Assembly (NCBI GenBank): GCA_001938485.1
Contig: MQRK01241883.1
Coordinates: forward strand, 33,187 to 97,186
Length of the DNA stretch: 64,000 bases
Direction of reading: 5' to 3'
Source of the DNA: Girardia tigrina
Lineage: Eukaryota > Platyhelminthes > Tricladida > Dugesiidae
How positions within the stretch are numbered: the first letter of the stretch is position 1; every line of letters starts with the position of its first letter. The position numbers and the translations under genes were made by a program. The notes under the pieces were generated by a model that had not been told where the DNA came from, searched no databases, and was given only the letters and a program-made list of their open reading frames with translations. Below, piece after piece: positions 49,801 to 62,407 of this stretch.

Positions 49801-51037
49801 CGGATCACAAGGTAATTGTTTTTTATGATGACAACAAAAAAACCAATTACTCCGCAATTTCAAAACTGGATGAATTATTTAAGCAGTCTAGATAGGAAAT
49901 TAGAATATAGAAAAGGAGAAATACATCAAATGCAGATGTGTTGTCTTGGAATGAATGTACAGTATGTTCACTGTGTATGATTCAGTACGAGCAGCCAAAA
50001 TTATCAAAACGGAAAGCGAGAATGTTAGTAATAGATGAAGAGAGGTCTCCCATACCATGGCAACAGAAGAGCACGGAAATTATGGAAATTATTGGACAAA
50101 TAAAGAACAATACTTGTCAAACATTCAAATTATCCAAATGATGTGTCAGAACCTTAAATGACAAAATTTGGATTCCAAAATGTGAACGACATGCTTGTAT
50201 AATCTTTTTCCATAGATACTTATGTCATGCTGGATTTATGAAAACGTATTCATTTATGCGGAATGGATATGATATGGAAGACCGTTTGATGACATTTATA
50301 TTGATTTTTGCGGACCGATGCCGATAATAAAAGGAAAGAAATATATCTTAGGAAACATAGATAGATTTAGTAGATAAATTAGTTTAACGGCTGTCAGTAA
50401 TCAAGATGAGACTACAACAATACAGACAATATTATGACAATGGATATTTAGGTTCGGAGCTCCGGCTTGCATTCATGTGGACCGAGCAAAGGTTTTCGAG
50501 TCGCGCTCGTTTCTTGAATTTAAACAATCCATGTTAATTGACATACAATATTCAAGTCCTTACCATCACAATACAAATGGGATGATAGAGCACCAATTCC
50601 GCACCATCCGGTATTTCTTGAATGCATCCTTAAAGGATGAAGGAAGAAATAATGGGGTAGATATTTTACCAGAGATTGAATTTAGCATAAACGCTTCAAG
50701 ACAAAGTTCAACTGGGTTTAGTCCGGCCGAAGTAATTATCGGGAAGCGTATAACATTAGATGGATCACGTCACTATGAATTGAATAACAGGAAAATTATT
50801 GAACAAGTTAAAATGCTTGAGTCAAACGCATCACCAGTGGAAGCACAGAAACGTGAATTTAAGGAAGGAGATTTAGTGTTAGCTAAAGTTGAAAATCGTC
50901 AGAAAGGATCTGATAGATATGAAGGACCATTACAAATTAGTCGCAGAATACATGATAGAAGCTTCGAACTGAAAAATAAAAACGGACAAGTAATCTATAG
51001 AAATATAAAATTGCTAAAAATTTTTAAAGCAGGGGGG

Positions 51038-51252
51038 TGTGAGAATAATTAATAACTATACATTTATAAATTAAAATACATATAATTATTTATATCAATA
51101 TCATATTATATCAAAGGATCCTGAATATATAAAAACTCCTGAGATTGTTTAAATCAATCAGTGTAATTAATTTTAGTCGCGCATTATTTAATTGTGTCAT
51201 AAAATAAACGTTATCTATTCTTTTTGGATTTTTATTATGGAAAATTCTTATA
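51038..51252 (+). repeat. 3' LTR of Ty3/gypsy 1
   Basis: 215 bp, preceded by the polypurine tract and followed by ATAAG. Confidence 0.9.
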
Positions 51253-53999
51253 ATAAGATTATTTTATTTAAAAATATTTAATTTAAATTTTTATTTGCTG
51301 AAATAAAATATTTTTATAGTCATTTTTAAACATTAATTTGATTTTAATTATTTAAAAATTTACAAAAATAAAATCATTAAAATTATTTAAAAGTTGCAAT
51401 AATAAAAATTAAAAATTTGAATATTAAATCTAAATTTAAATAAATTAGTTTCAGATTATAAGAAATTAAATATTGATAATCCATCTGGTTAGGAGAGGCA
51501 CAATCCCAAAACAACATACAACATTTAAACATGCAAAAACTACACAAAACATCCACACACCAAATATTTCTCAAATCCCCCTCGATTTAAATGGCTTTAG
51601 CCATTCCACATTTCTGATAAAAATTCTACCATCTTCTAGCTCCAATTCATAACTTCTTTCATGTCTTCTGCTTTTTACTGTGGCTGGACCCATATATCGA
51701 TCTTCTTCCTTTGTAGCATTTTCATTTTTTATCAACACTTTATCCCCTGTATGAAACATTCGTTTTGTCTCCATCATATTTTCGCTCTTTTTTTTCTTAT
51801 TACAACTCTGTTTCTTACTTTCTTTCCACCAATGTCTTAGCTTCCTACCAATTATCATTTCTGCTGGTGAGATTCCTGTGGTAGCTTGAATTGTGCTGTT
51901 CATCATAAATTCTACTTCTGGCAAAATGTCCGTCCAATCTTTGTGAGCTTGATCTTTTATCCTTATGTTCATAGCATCCGTAATAGTTCTAAATTGTCTT
52001 TCAATGATGTCATTGGTATTGTGATGATAAGGACTGGAGTATATTATTTCTGCTTTAAATCTCTTCAGTATGTCTTTGAAGAGTGTCGATTCGAATGCTT
52101 TTGGATCTCTTTTGGTGGTCCGAATTTCCGAATCCATCTGTCCAGTAGTACCTTCCAAGCAGTTTTCTCATCTTGGTGAATTACAGCATTTAGACTTATA
52201 TACCTGCTAAATTGATCAATTATATATTATATATATTGATATCCATTTAAAGTCCTTTTAAATGGTCCGTAAAAATCCATATACAGCTATTGAAATGTTT
52301 CATCAGCAAATTGTTTAATAAAACTTTCTTTTGTTTTTTGTGGTTAAAGTTTTGACAGTTTATGCAACATATTACAATTTCCTTAATTACCTCTCTCATA
52401 TTAACCATATCCAAATCATCTTTCAAATAGTTATAACCCTTTTTACTATCAGCATGACATAGAATCTTGTGAGCGTCTTCAACGAATTCTGTCCTTGTGG
52501 TTCTCGGAATCCAATATTTGTTATCTATTGTCGTCCCAATATTGTCTTTCAGTATCCATTTCTTTGCTATTCCCATTCTAATATCTTCTCTGATCTGATT
52601 TATTTCTTTATTATCTTTTTGCCATTTGAACTCTTTTGATTCTTCGTCTAAAGCCAAGATTCGTGTTTTGATCTTTCCTTTCTTAGCTTCTTCGTGCATT
52701 GTTTGACACTGACTACAAAATTCACAAGAATTTCTCGACATTGCATCTGCATTTGAGTGTTTTCCTCCTTTCCGATATTCCATTCTCATATCCATACTAC
52801 TTAGAAAATTTATCCACGTTTGAAATTGCGGTGTGATTGGGTTGTTCTTATTCAGCATGAAGGTAATAGGTTTATGGTCAGTTCTTAGTAAAAATCTTTT
52901 ACCATATAAGAAGTGTTTAAAATTTTGTGTAAAATAATAAATTGCCAGTAACTCTTCCTTGTAACACAATATCCAAGCTCGTGTTTGTTCATTTTATGTG
53001 ATCCATGCGCGATCACTCTATCTCTACCATACGTGTCCTTCTGTGATAATACTGCCTCGATTGTATCGAAGCTTGCATCTGTAATGTTTGATACATGATG
53101 AGTTCTGAAATTTTGTAATGGCCTCAATCTTTGTTTGATCAGTTTCTATACCATTCTTACTGACAATATATCCTAAAAAATTTGTTCTTTCTGTTAAAAA
53201 TTGGCATTTTTCTGGGTTAATTCCTAAATCTGCTTCCTTTATTTTTTCCAGTGCATGTTTTATTAGTACCATATTCTTCTAACTCGACTTGGTAATACGC
53301 GTTCCAAAGATCAATTGTACTAAAATATTGCGAACCATTCAGTGTGTTCAGCATGTCATCTACATTTGGCATAGGAAACGCTGGCCTGACGGTAATTCTA
53401 TTCAACTGGCGGAAGTCAATACACACTCGAATATATTGTTTTTCCTTCTTCCATACACATAATAATGGGAAATTCCATGGTGCGCCACACTTTTCGATTA
53501 TGTCATTTTCTTCGAAATTTTTAATAACATCATCCAATTTTTCCTCAAAATGTTTTGGTTGTCGATAAGGTTTTACTAGTATTTGATCCCCATGTGTTTC
53601 TATTCTGTGTTTTGTCAATGATGTTTTCCAAATATCCCACTTATCAGCCATGAATACTGATTTATAATCTGCCAGAATCTTCATTAATTGCCCGTCAATT
53701 TACTTGTCAAATATATCCATTATTCTTCTTAGTCTGTCCTCGTCTGATGGGTTGTCTCTAATCACCAATATTTCTCCACCTCGCGGTACCTGTCTTTTCA
53801 GTTTTATTCCGAATTTATCCAAGAAATCTATACCTGCGATCATTTCGGGTTCTAGTTCTTTGCCCACATAAAATTTTATTAACTTTTGTGTACCCTCAAT
53901 AGCCACATTTAATTGAACGATTCCATAATTGATTAGTTTTGAATCATTTGCTCAATGGATACGTTTTTTCGTTTCTCTTATTTTAATATCTTTCATGTT

Positions 54000-54180
54000 T
54001 TTAATTTATACATACTCGAATATCTTGCTTTTCTTTTTTCCAAACACATGTTTGTTGTGTTTGATCTTGTTGTTCTCTTTATTTTCCACTGTTATACATA
54101 CTCGAATATTTTGCTTTTCTTTTTTCCAAACACATGTTTGTTGTGTTTGATCTTTTTGTTCTCTTTTATTTTATTTTATT
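54000..54180. repeat. 90-bp tandem duplication derived from a retroelement
   Basis: Two copies of a unit with ATACATACTCGAATAT and CAAACACATGTTTGTTGTGT stand head to tail. The unit's minus strand resembles the CVWKKEKQ.IRVCI stretch of the reverse transcriptase in Ty3/gypsy 2 (53.4 kb). A T-rich run follows. Confidence 0.75.
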
Positions 54181-54541
54181 TTATTTTTTTATTATTTTTT
54201 TTAATCACAAAACAATTTCTGTCAGGTACCAAAGACTGAGTAAGCGCCTATGACCAAGTTTCGCTTGATATAATATTATCAAATTACCTATATCATTAGT
54301 TCTTCATAAGTAATTGCAGAAGAAATTCGACTTACAGAGTCCTCTAATCATTGGCCTTTAAAAAATTACGAATATCGATCTAAAAAATTACTATTCCGAA
54401 CAACCGAAATTTAAATACAATGAGAATAAAAAAGGGCAATTCAAATGTCACTAATTGACTGCCAGCTCACTCTAATTGATTGACCAATATAAATAATTAA
54501 TTTAACATTTATTTATATGTATACATAATTACATCCATATA

Positions 54542-54755
54542 CAGGGTGTCCCAAAAATATGTATACACATTAAAAATTTCTTCGAAGTTAAGCCTGCATG
54601 CCATTCCTATGATAGGGACTGAATCTACAAAAAACCTATTTATGTTAAAAAAAACTATTTATATTAAATATAATGAAAGTTAAACATAAATAAAATTCAA
54701 TAAAATTCAATAAAATTAAATTTTTAATGTGTATACATATTTTTGGGACACCCTG
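54542..54755. mobile_element. MITE with perfect 38-bp ends (Tc1/mariner type)
   Basis: The ends CAGGGTGTCCCAAAAATATG and CATATTTTTGGGACACCCTG continue as perfect inverted repeats for 38 bp. TA flanks both sides. 214 bp in all, non-coding. Perfect ends suggest a young copy. Confidence 0.9.
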
Positions 54756-54872
54756 TATATGTCACAGCAAGCAGAAATAATACAGCGAATTGTCATTAGA
54801 ATAATATAAAATATGCGATGAAAAACGATACGAATACTGACTCTGAACATTCGAAGGGCAGTAAATTGACAT

Positions 54873-55553
54873 TGTGAGGAATATTTTAAATTGTATAAAT
54901 GTGTGAATCTATGAATGTAGTATGTTGAATTTAGAAAAGTGATTCTCACACCCAGATAGAAATTGGTATTTTTTTTGTTTTTACGGTAATTGACCATTCA
55001 AACAAAATTAAATAATATCAACAATATGATAATAAACTTAAAAGTTTAAATTGTTGAAATTAGTATGTAGTGGAAATAAGAGAAAGTTGTTTGAATAATT
55101 AGAATTCGGCAGACGATTTGAAACTGTTGTGATTTAAATAAAGTTTTATTTTCGAAATTCTCATTCACATACCAGTTAAAATCAAGTTTAAGTATTTTAA
55201 TTAAAAGATATTTTAATAAGTTTAGAAAATTTTAAAGTATAGATTTTATGATATACATGTATTTGCGTCTAGGAAGTTTAAGATAATGAAATTTAAATTC
55301 AATTTTTAGAATTTGATAAAATATTTTTATTTATTATTTATTTATACAATAAAGAAATAGTTAAAATTATTAATTTTAACAAATATTTTTGGAAATTAAA
55401 AAATAATAAATATTTTAGAAGGATAAAGAAACATAACATCAATAAAACTAATTAGAACGATGTCAAACTTTGAAGGATCTTCCGAGAGCTGTGATGACTA
55501 TAAATTTGATACTAATATAAGTTATAATAATAATTTTCTCAATGCTCTTAACA
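54873..55553 (+). repeat. Solo LTR, TGTGAGGAATATTT family, long copy
   Basis: Starts TGTGAGGAATATTTTAAATT, has TTCTCACACCCAGATAG, ends near CAATGCTCTTAACA. About 681 bp. Closest to the LTR split at 33.6/38.1 kb. No clear target duplication. Confidence 0.65.
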
Positions 55554-56186
55554 TATATAAATAACAATAACGAATTATAATACAATAAATATATTTGAAA
55601 TTCCGAAATAAAATAATAAACAATGCATTAAAATGAATTCAGGGAATTTGAGTCGACATTACTTTTAATACTGAAGAACTCTGAATTTGATTCTAGTGAT
55701 TTTTAAAAAACCCTGAAATTCAGATTGATTATAAAATAATCTAATTATTTAAATTAAATAAATAAATCAATTAAATTAATTAATATAATAAAATAAATAA
55801 AAAAATATTTTATATAATATTTTAAGTGGATAAATGTCAAAATATTAATATTGAGAAAAGCATTTCCCTATTGACTTTAATACCTAACTGTTGAAAAAAT
55901 ACTTGAAATTAGTCTGTTTACAAAACGAAACCCCAGTTAATTTGAAAATTGTTATTGCAAAAGACTGTTGAGCACTACATAAATAATTAAGTAATGAATA
56001 AATATATAAGAATAGTTTAGCACCAAAAACATTTTTATAGACCTGTGTCATTCAATTGATAAATAAAAAGTACAATTATATATACTGCCTGCCACTGAAA
56101 CATGCATATCAAATTTAAAACAAATATTCATTTTGAGTGGTTTGTTGTAGTGTATACACTATAATTCTCGGAATCAGATAGTTTAC
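55554..56186. other. AT-rich DNA, likely intron of the minus-strand gene
   Basis: No further exon recognised. Confidence 0.35.
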
Positions 56187-56511
56187 CTGCATCTTGTCAC
56201 CGAAAGACTTTTTCAGGTCGTTGATATGATCTTGAAGTCGTTGAATTTCCTGTCCCTAAAGTCACAGTAATCATTATGCAGTAATTATCAAACGAAATCA
56301 CCTGGTCCAGGATCATTCGTTGTAAATATACATTGATGTTCATTGATTGGCCCTTCCACTAGAAGAAACGTCAATCAATATAAAAGACCACAAGGAATAC
56401 ATCATTTAAATCTGATTCCGATCCGTTCGATTGGTTGTAGTAATTAACTTGAGTGTAGCGAGCCTCGTGGTCGATCGGTGGATCGTACCTCTGTAAACTG
56501 GTTTCAGTCAT
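56187..56511 (-). CDS. Unrecognised coiled-coil protein, first three exons
   Basis: Exons 56511-56401 (37 codons from ATG), 56358-56302 (19) and 56255-56187 (23) join in phase 0 throughout. The introns are 42 and 46 bp with GT and AG at every border (GTATTC...CTTCTAG, GTGATT...CTTTAG), and a GTAAAC donor ends exon 3. The protein begins MTETSLQRYDPPIDHEARYT, continues with SNGSESDLND, WKGQSMNINVYLQRMILDQ and GQEIQRLQDHINDLKKSF, the last a likely coiled coil. I do not recognise the family. The bases are less AT-rich than the flanks. Later exons must lie below 56180 or outside; a solo LTR sits in that direction. Confidence 0.75.
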
Positions 56512-56777
56512 TTTCAGAAAACGCTTTTCTATACTATCAAATTTTTATGCACTGAAAAAATCGTTTAAAAATTAAAATTAGATATTCTGTTTTACAATTT
56601 ATTAAGAATTGGTAGTATATTTGATTTGTTTGCGACCTTGAATGAACCGTCAATTAGTTATTTAAAACAAAGCCAGGAATTATTTTATTAATGAAATTTT
56701 AGAATTTTAAAACAAACTTTTATGATTGGTAAATATATCAAATGAAAAATTTAAGGCTACTGAAAACATTAGAATTT

Positions 56778-57027
56778 TTATGAGGTTTGAAAATCACAAT
56801 GTAAAGTTATTAATATAATTCTTCTTTTGCATTCTTGCATCTAAAGCCGTGCGAGAAAATCAATAGGCTCTGTATTGTCCATTTTTGGTTTCTATTCGAT
56901 ACAGTGTCTATGACTCACTACCCTATACGCCAATGCTGATACAACAGTCTCTACATTACTCAGTTATCCGTTCAGTCGGGGGAGGCTTATGAGGTTTGAA
57001 GATTACAATGTAAAGTTATTAATATAT
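56778..57027. repeat. 40-bp direct repeat pair before Ty3/gypsy 3
   Basis: TATGAGGTTTGAAAATCACA...AAAGTTATTAATATA at 56778-56818 and again at 56988-57027 with two changes. The 170 bp between is less AT-rich and unassigned. Confidence 0.75.
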
Positions 57028-57037
57028 CTTTATTTTC

Positions 57038-57154
57038 AGTAAGAACACAATCGAAATCCACCAAGAATAAATATATTTAAATTCTAACACCAATAATCAA
57101 ATATTAAAACAACAACAATAATTGAATATTAAAATAACATTCAATTATCCAACT
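57038..57154 (-). repeat. 3' LTR of Ty3/gypsy 3
   Basis: Next to the polypurine tract; TTTTC outside. Confidence 0.9.
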
Positions 57155-60100
57155 TCCGCCTCTTTAATTTGAAGGTCTTGTATACTTTTTCAGTCATTCA
57201 ATGCAGCACGGTTTCAAAGATCTGGGATACTTCAGAACCACTTGATGAGGAGTGAGGAATTTTACAATTTTATATGGACCTTCATATCTGAATCCTTCTT
57301 TCCTCAATTTGTGAGGTTCCACCGTTACTAACACTTCCTCTCCCACCTGAAAAATCCAATGTCCTCGTTCTTCATCATCTTGCATCTGTAATCGATAGGC
57401 AGACTTAGAACTATGTTCAACTGTCATCGGATTTGATTGTGTATAGGGTAATCTATTAAATGTGCCATGTAAATTCAGCTTCTGTCTAAATAAAACCTCA
57501 AATGGAGTACATCCGATAGAGCTTTGCCAAGTTGTATTCAGAAGAAATTCAATTTTTGGAAGTAGTTCTTTCCAATCTAGAGAATCATTTTGAGATGCAC
57601 TAGAAGTAGCTAACATATCACACAATGAACGAATCTAGCGCCCTGCTAATCCATTGGATTGATGTTGGTACGGAGACAAAAATTCTTGAGTTATATTGAA
57701 GGTTTTAAATATCTCCCGCACTTGTTACCTTCAAAAGTTTTTCCCCTGTCAGATAAAAATGATCTGGGTGTCCCGAATGGAAAAATTCATCTATTTTTAA
57801 TAGCAGCAATCAACGTGTTTTCATCTTTATTACGAAGTGGCACCAGTACAACGACCTTGCTAAATCTATCAACCATCATCTTCTAATATAAAGTGATTAA
57901 TGTGTTCCCACAAGGGAACTTGTGACTGATCTATTGAAGGTGGTTCATTAAGTTCCAATGAAGTAATAATATCCAGAATATATTTATCTTCTCGTTGGAT
58001 GTCCTTGATATGGTGGAGATCCATCGTGCTACAAGTGTTTAAATACTTTACTTTACTCTTACTTGTTTTAGCTCCGACATGTTTCGTCATACATTGAGCG
58101 CACAATACTTCTGACAATCTTGAGATATCATCTGCATTTGAATGTTCTGATCCTTTCCTGTACTGTAAGTCATATTGAAAACCCAACAGATCTTCAATCC
58201 ATATCTGAAATTGAGAACTGAGTGATTTGCTTGTCTGAGACATAAATAAAAGAGCTTTATGATCGGTATGAGCCAAGAACTTTTTTCCATATAAATAATG
58301 CTTGAAATGAAGTATGTAATCTCTTAATGCTAACAATTCCTTTCTGGTGATCCATCTTCTTGAATTTGACTCAATACCCCTCCAATAGCAGAGAAGTTGG
58401 CATCTGTATCTAGCACCATTTTTTGGTTAATATTAGGAAAGCATAATACCAGACATGTAGAAAGACACTTTTTAAGTTCATCAAAACTGTCTGCACACTC
58501 CTGTGACCAATAAAATTTCTTTTTAGCAGTACTGGTCACATATAAAGGCTTTGATATTTTAGCAAAATCTTTGATAAATCACCGGTAGTAATTTGCAAGA
58601 CCCAAGAAAGAACGCAATTGAATTGCACATTTTGGAACCGGTGCTTCATTAAAATGATTTGATTTTATCATCACATGTTTCTATTCCTTTGCTACTTACA
58701 ATATTTCCTAAAAATCTAACTTCAAACTCCTTCATACGGCACTTCTGAGGATTGATTTTAATACCTGCACTTGAAATACGACTAAAAACTTCTTCGAGCA
58801 GAACATCATGATTCTTCTCAGAGGAACTGTACACTAAAATATCATCCAAATACACAATCACTCCTTTATACAGCATATCGTGAAATATTTGATGCATTAA
58901 AGCTTGGAAAGTTGCTGGAGCAGTGCACAATCCAAAAGGTAAGCGATTGAAGCTAAATTGCCCAATTTTGATACTAAAAGCGGTTTTCAATTTTGACTCC
59001 TCTGTCAACTCCACTTGGTAGTAAGTACTACCCAAGTAGATAGAAGAGAACATAACTGCTCAACTCAGTGCATCTAATAGGCCGTAGATATATGGCACCG
59101 AAATGTTAATTTTTCTGTAATCTCGTTTAATAGTCGGAAATCCAAGCACATTCGAATATTATTATCTTTTTCTTTACTACTACCAGCTGAGAGTTCCATG
59201 GACTTTGACACGGCTTTATGACTTGATTTTCTAATAACTGCTTTATCAGGATATTCACTTCAGTTTCCAAATGTAGAGGTAATCTTCTCTGATTTATGGG
59301 CACTGGTGAACCATTTGTTTTAATGTGGTGTTTTAAAACTGTTGTTTGTCCTAAATCCAAAGTAGTAGCCATGAATATATCTCCATATTGTTGAATAAGG
59401 TTGTGGATATTCTTTGAAGCAAAAATATTAAGTGCTTTGTCAACTCACAACTGAGTATTTATCTGTACAGCTGCCTCTTGTGTTTCCATCAGGAATACTT
59501 CTTTAAGATATACTCCGAACATCTTCATGATGTCTATGCCCCCAATAAAGACTGGTACTAAGCCCTTCACAACATATACTTCTATTGTATTCTGTTTGTG
59601 GCCCCATTGAACGTTGATTTTACTTTTACCTAAACATGCTCCACTGTCCGACGAAAAAGTACCCATCAACTTCTCACTTGATGGATTCAACGGTGGACCA
59701 CCAATTTCCTTCCAACATGATACATCCATTACTGAAACGGAGGCTCCTGAATCCCACAACATCTCAAACTCTGTCCCATTGCATACAACCCTGCTCCATA
59801 ATCTACCATCTGTCTTCTGATACATCCTCTTATTCTTCTCCGTATTTTTTCTATCTCTGAAATTTATTTCTTTTATTGATGCAACCCGACGGACGAGATA
59901 GCTATAGTGGATTGTGGACCATTTTTTTCTTGCTTCCCAAATTGAACTTCTGAGTTGCTGTCTGAATCATTAAAATCAATGATGTCTTCAATCAAATCTT
60001 CTTCTTCTTGTATGCATAAAATTGGTTGCGAGGTGGCTTCTCTCCTATTGGATTTGTGTATTTTATAACAATCTCGAAAATTATGACCTTCTTTCCCACA

Positions 60101-61043
60101 AACTAGGCATCTTCCATTTAAAGGACAGTCAATTCTTCTATGTCCCGCTTCTCCGCAACAAAAACAGTGACCCGGTTTTAAAAGATCAGNNCGTGGTTCT
60201 TGTCTTCCCCAAGCTCTATAACAATATCTCTTGGCAATCGACTTCATTGATTCGTTCGGTAAATTATGTTGTTGGTTCGCGAGTATTGGCTCATTATTGG
60301 AATTTTTATTTTTCATTATTAATTGTTTGTTTTCCCTTCCTTGCGGTTGGTGAAATCCAATTTTCCGAGGTTGATAATTATCCATGTTTGGTTTTCTAAC
60401 AGCATCAGAATATCTTATCCTATTTGGTAAAACTGCTGCGACTGATTTAGGAGTCAATTGCTCCAGCATACTGGCCATTCTAAGACGCTTTTCTGACGGC
60501 ATATCCGGTTCTAAAATAAATGCTTCTCGTAACTTATCATTATGTATGCCATGTACTACAAATGCTTTAATAATTTCATCCCTTACTTCTGACGTTTTAA
60601 AAATTTCGGTAACTAATGATCTTACCCGTAACTCGAAACATTGATATCTTTCGTCTTGTCTTTGAGAAATATGGCTCAGCTCCTTGACTTTGTCCACGAC
60701 ACTCCTCAGTCTAGTAAATGTTGCTAGAAACCATCTGAATACTTCTTCGTTCGACAGATCTTTCCGATTTGCACTAAATTCGTTCCATAACAGACGGCAG
60801 TCCCCTCGTAGAAGCATGTTGAAGGCAAATGACATTTCCATTTGGTTAAATACCACAAACTCATTTGTTTCGTCCAGCCATTTCCTTGCGTTACCCGATT
60901 TACCATAAAAAAATGATACCCTCGGTGCCAGTTCTTGTTGAGCAGCAAGTGGTAATTTTGAAAATAATTTTCTTGTCTCTTCCGCTCTGCTCACTGCGCA
61001 AATCACCGGTTTGGTTTCGAGATTTGATTGGTTGTGGTCGCCA

Positions 61044-61159
61044 GTAAAAACACAATCGAAATCCATCAAGAATAAATATATTTAAATTCTAACACGAATA
61101 ATCAAATATTAAAACAACAAAAATAATTGAATATTAAAATAACATTCAATTATCCAACT
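61044..61159 (-). repeat. 5' LTR of Ty3/gypsy 3
   Basis: Next to the primer-binding site; TTTTC outside. Confidence 0.9.
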
Positions 61160-61164
61160 TTTTC

Positions 61165-61700
61165 TATTCATCAAATGCCATTATTCCTCATGGAAAGATT
61201 CATTCAATCATTTATTTTTCTTGGGTAAATATTAATAGTTAATCAAAAATGGTAGGATAAGGTAGTTCCACCATAAGAATTCTCAAACTATTTTTTATCA
61301 AAATGTAAAATTTATTATCATTTGATACTTTACTAAACTTTGGAAGGACTACTCACAACTTCTTTTTTATAGGACTTTAAAACAAAGAAGTTCAAATTCT
61401 CTCTGAATTTAAAGTATAAATAATGAGCCCTTTGTATAAAGATGCCTCAAAAGTTATCAAATCATAAAACAATTAATAATTAATAAAAATAAATTACAGA
61501 ACTTAAATCATTAAAAATTAGGAAAGCAAAATCAAGACTGGTAACGGAAAGAATAAATATAGGTACTTCTCCTTCTACAGAAAATTTTCTTACGATATTA
61601 ATTCGTTGAGTTTCTTTTTTATTTCAATCGAATTAAGAAAAACTTTAATTAATAACTTTAATTTTTTACAGAAACTTTTTACAATAACTTGAGACTTTTA
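61165..61700. other. AT-rich DNA, nothing recognised
   Basis: Between Ty3/gypsy 3 and a Tc1 element. Confidence 0.4.
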
Positions 61701-61944
61701 TACTGGTGGACACATTGATTCTCGATTTTTATTTTTGTACGTATTTTTTAATTTATGTAATATATTCAGTTGCCTATTAGTTGTTAATATACTTTGAATT
61801 TAATCTACATAAAAGTGCTATAAAAACATTATATTAATCATTATTGTTTTACTGAAGTTAAATATTTCATAATTTCAAATATTTTAAATGACAAATTATT
61901 TTTCGATTTTTTATTAAAACATATACTATTGAAAATTAAACGTG

Positions 61945-62407
61945 NNNNNNNNNNNNNNNNNNNNNNNNNNNNNNNNNNNNNNNNNNNNNNNNNNNNNNNN
62001 NNNNNNNNNNNNNNNNNNNNNNNNNNNNNNNNNNNNNNNNNNNNNNNNNNNNNNNNNNNNNNNNNNNNNNNNNNNNNNNNNNNNNNNNNNNNNNNNNNNN
62101 NNNNNNNNNNNNNNNNNNNNNNNNNNNNNNNNNNNNNNNNNNNNNNNNNNNNNNNNNNNNNNNNNNNNNNNNNNNNNNNNNNNNNNNNNNNNNNNNNNNN
62201 NNNNNNNNNNNNNNNNNNNNNNNNNNNNNNNNNNNNNNNNNNNNNNNNNNNNNNNNNNNNNNNNNNNNNNNNNNNNNNNNNNNNNNNNNNNNNNNNNNNN
62301 NNNNNNNNNNNNNNNNNNNNNNNNNNNNNNNNNNNNNNNNNNNNNNNNNNNNNNNNNNNNNNNNNNNNNNNNNNNNNNNNNNNNNNNNNNNNNNNNNNNN
62401 NNNNNNN
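61945..62407. other. Assembly gap (463 N)
   Basis: Run of N inside the Tc1-like element. Confidence 1.

Larger units (their letters stand above)
46636..51252 (+). mobile_element. Ty3/gypsy retrotransposon 1, both LTRs present, broken
   Basis: LTRs at 46636-46851 and 51038-51252, with the 5-bp duplication ATAAG outside both. A primer-binding site TGGCGACCACGCC follows the left LTR at 46852, and a G-rich polypurine tract (AGGGGGG) ends at the right LTR. Parts: gag 46.75-47.89 kb with three CCHC zinc knuckles (CYGCKKLRHIRRTC type) near 47.55-47.70 kb; protease (LDTGA) near 48.2 kb; reverse transcriptase with YLDD near 48.7-49.4 kb; RNase H near 49.6-49.9 kb; integrase with YSSPYHHNT near 50.3-50.7 kb; GPY/F-like end near 50.93 kb. 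LTRs differ at about 7 of 215 positions by eye, so insertion is fairly recent. Broken in several places in pol; gag looks whole. Confidence 0.9.
46504..53930 (-). mobile_element. Ty3/gypsy retrotransposon 2, partial, interrupted by element 1
   Basis: Minus-strand pol from about 53.9 to 51.57 kb: protease end, reverse transcriptase, RNase H with TDHKPITF, integrase with YSSPYHHNT, and a GP-Y/F-like end. A purine tract (GAGGGGGA) precedes its 3' LTR, which starts near 51578. That LTR is split: 51578-51258, then 46635 to about 46504, with element 1 between. The LTR belongs to the TGTGAGGAATATTT family of solo LTRs. No gag or 5' LTR was found, so it is truncated and broken in several places. Confidence 0.75.
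57038..61159 (-). mobile_element. Ty3/gypsy retrotransposon 3, both LTRs present
   Basis: LTRs at 57038-57154 and 61044-61159 (about 117 bp, AGT...ACT ends), with the 5-bp duplication TTTTC outside both. On the minus strand a primer-binding site TGGCGACCACAACC overlaps the end of the 5' LTR, and AAAGAGGCGGAAG is the polypurine tract. Parts: gag 61.07-59.87 kb with two CCHC knuckles (CFCCGEAGHRRIDC, CLVCGKEGHNFRDC); protease (WDSGASVSVMD) near 59.75 kb; reverse transcriptase with YLDDIL near 59.4-58.6 kb; RNase H near 58.5-58.0 kb; integrase and GPY/F end near 57.9-57.2 kb. LTRs differ at about 4 positions by eye, so the copy is fairly young. Nearly whole, with a handful of breaks and two N bases in gag. 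Confidence 0.9.
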
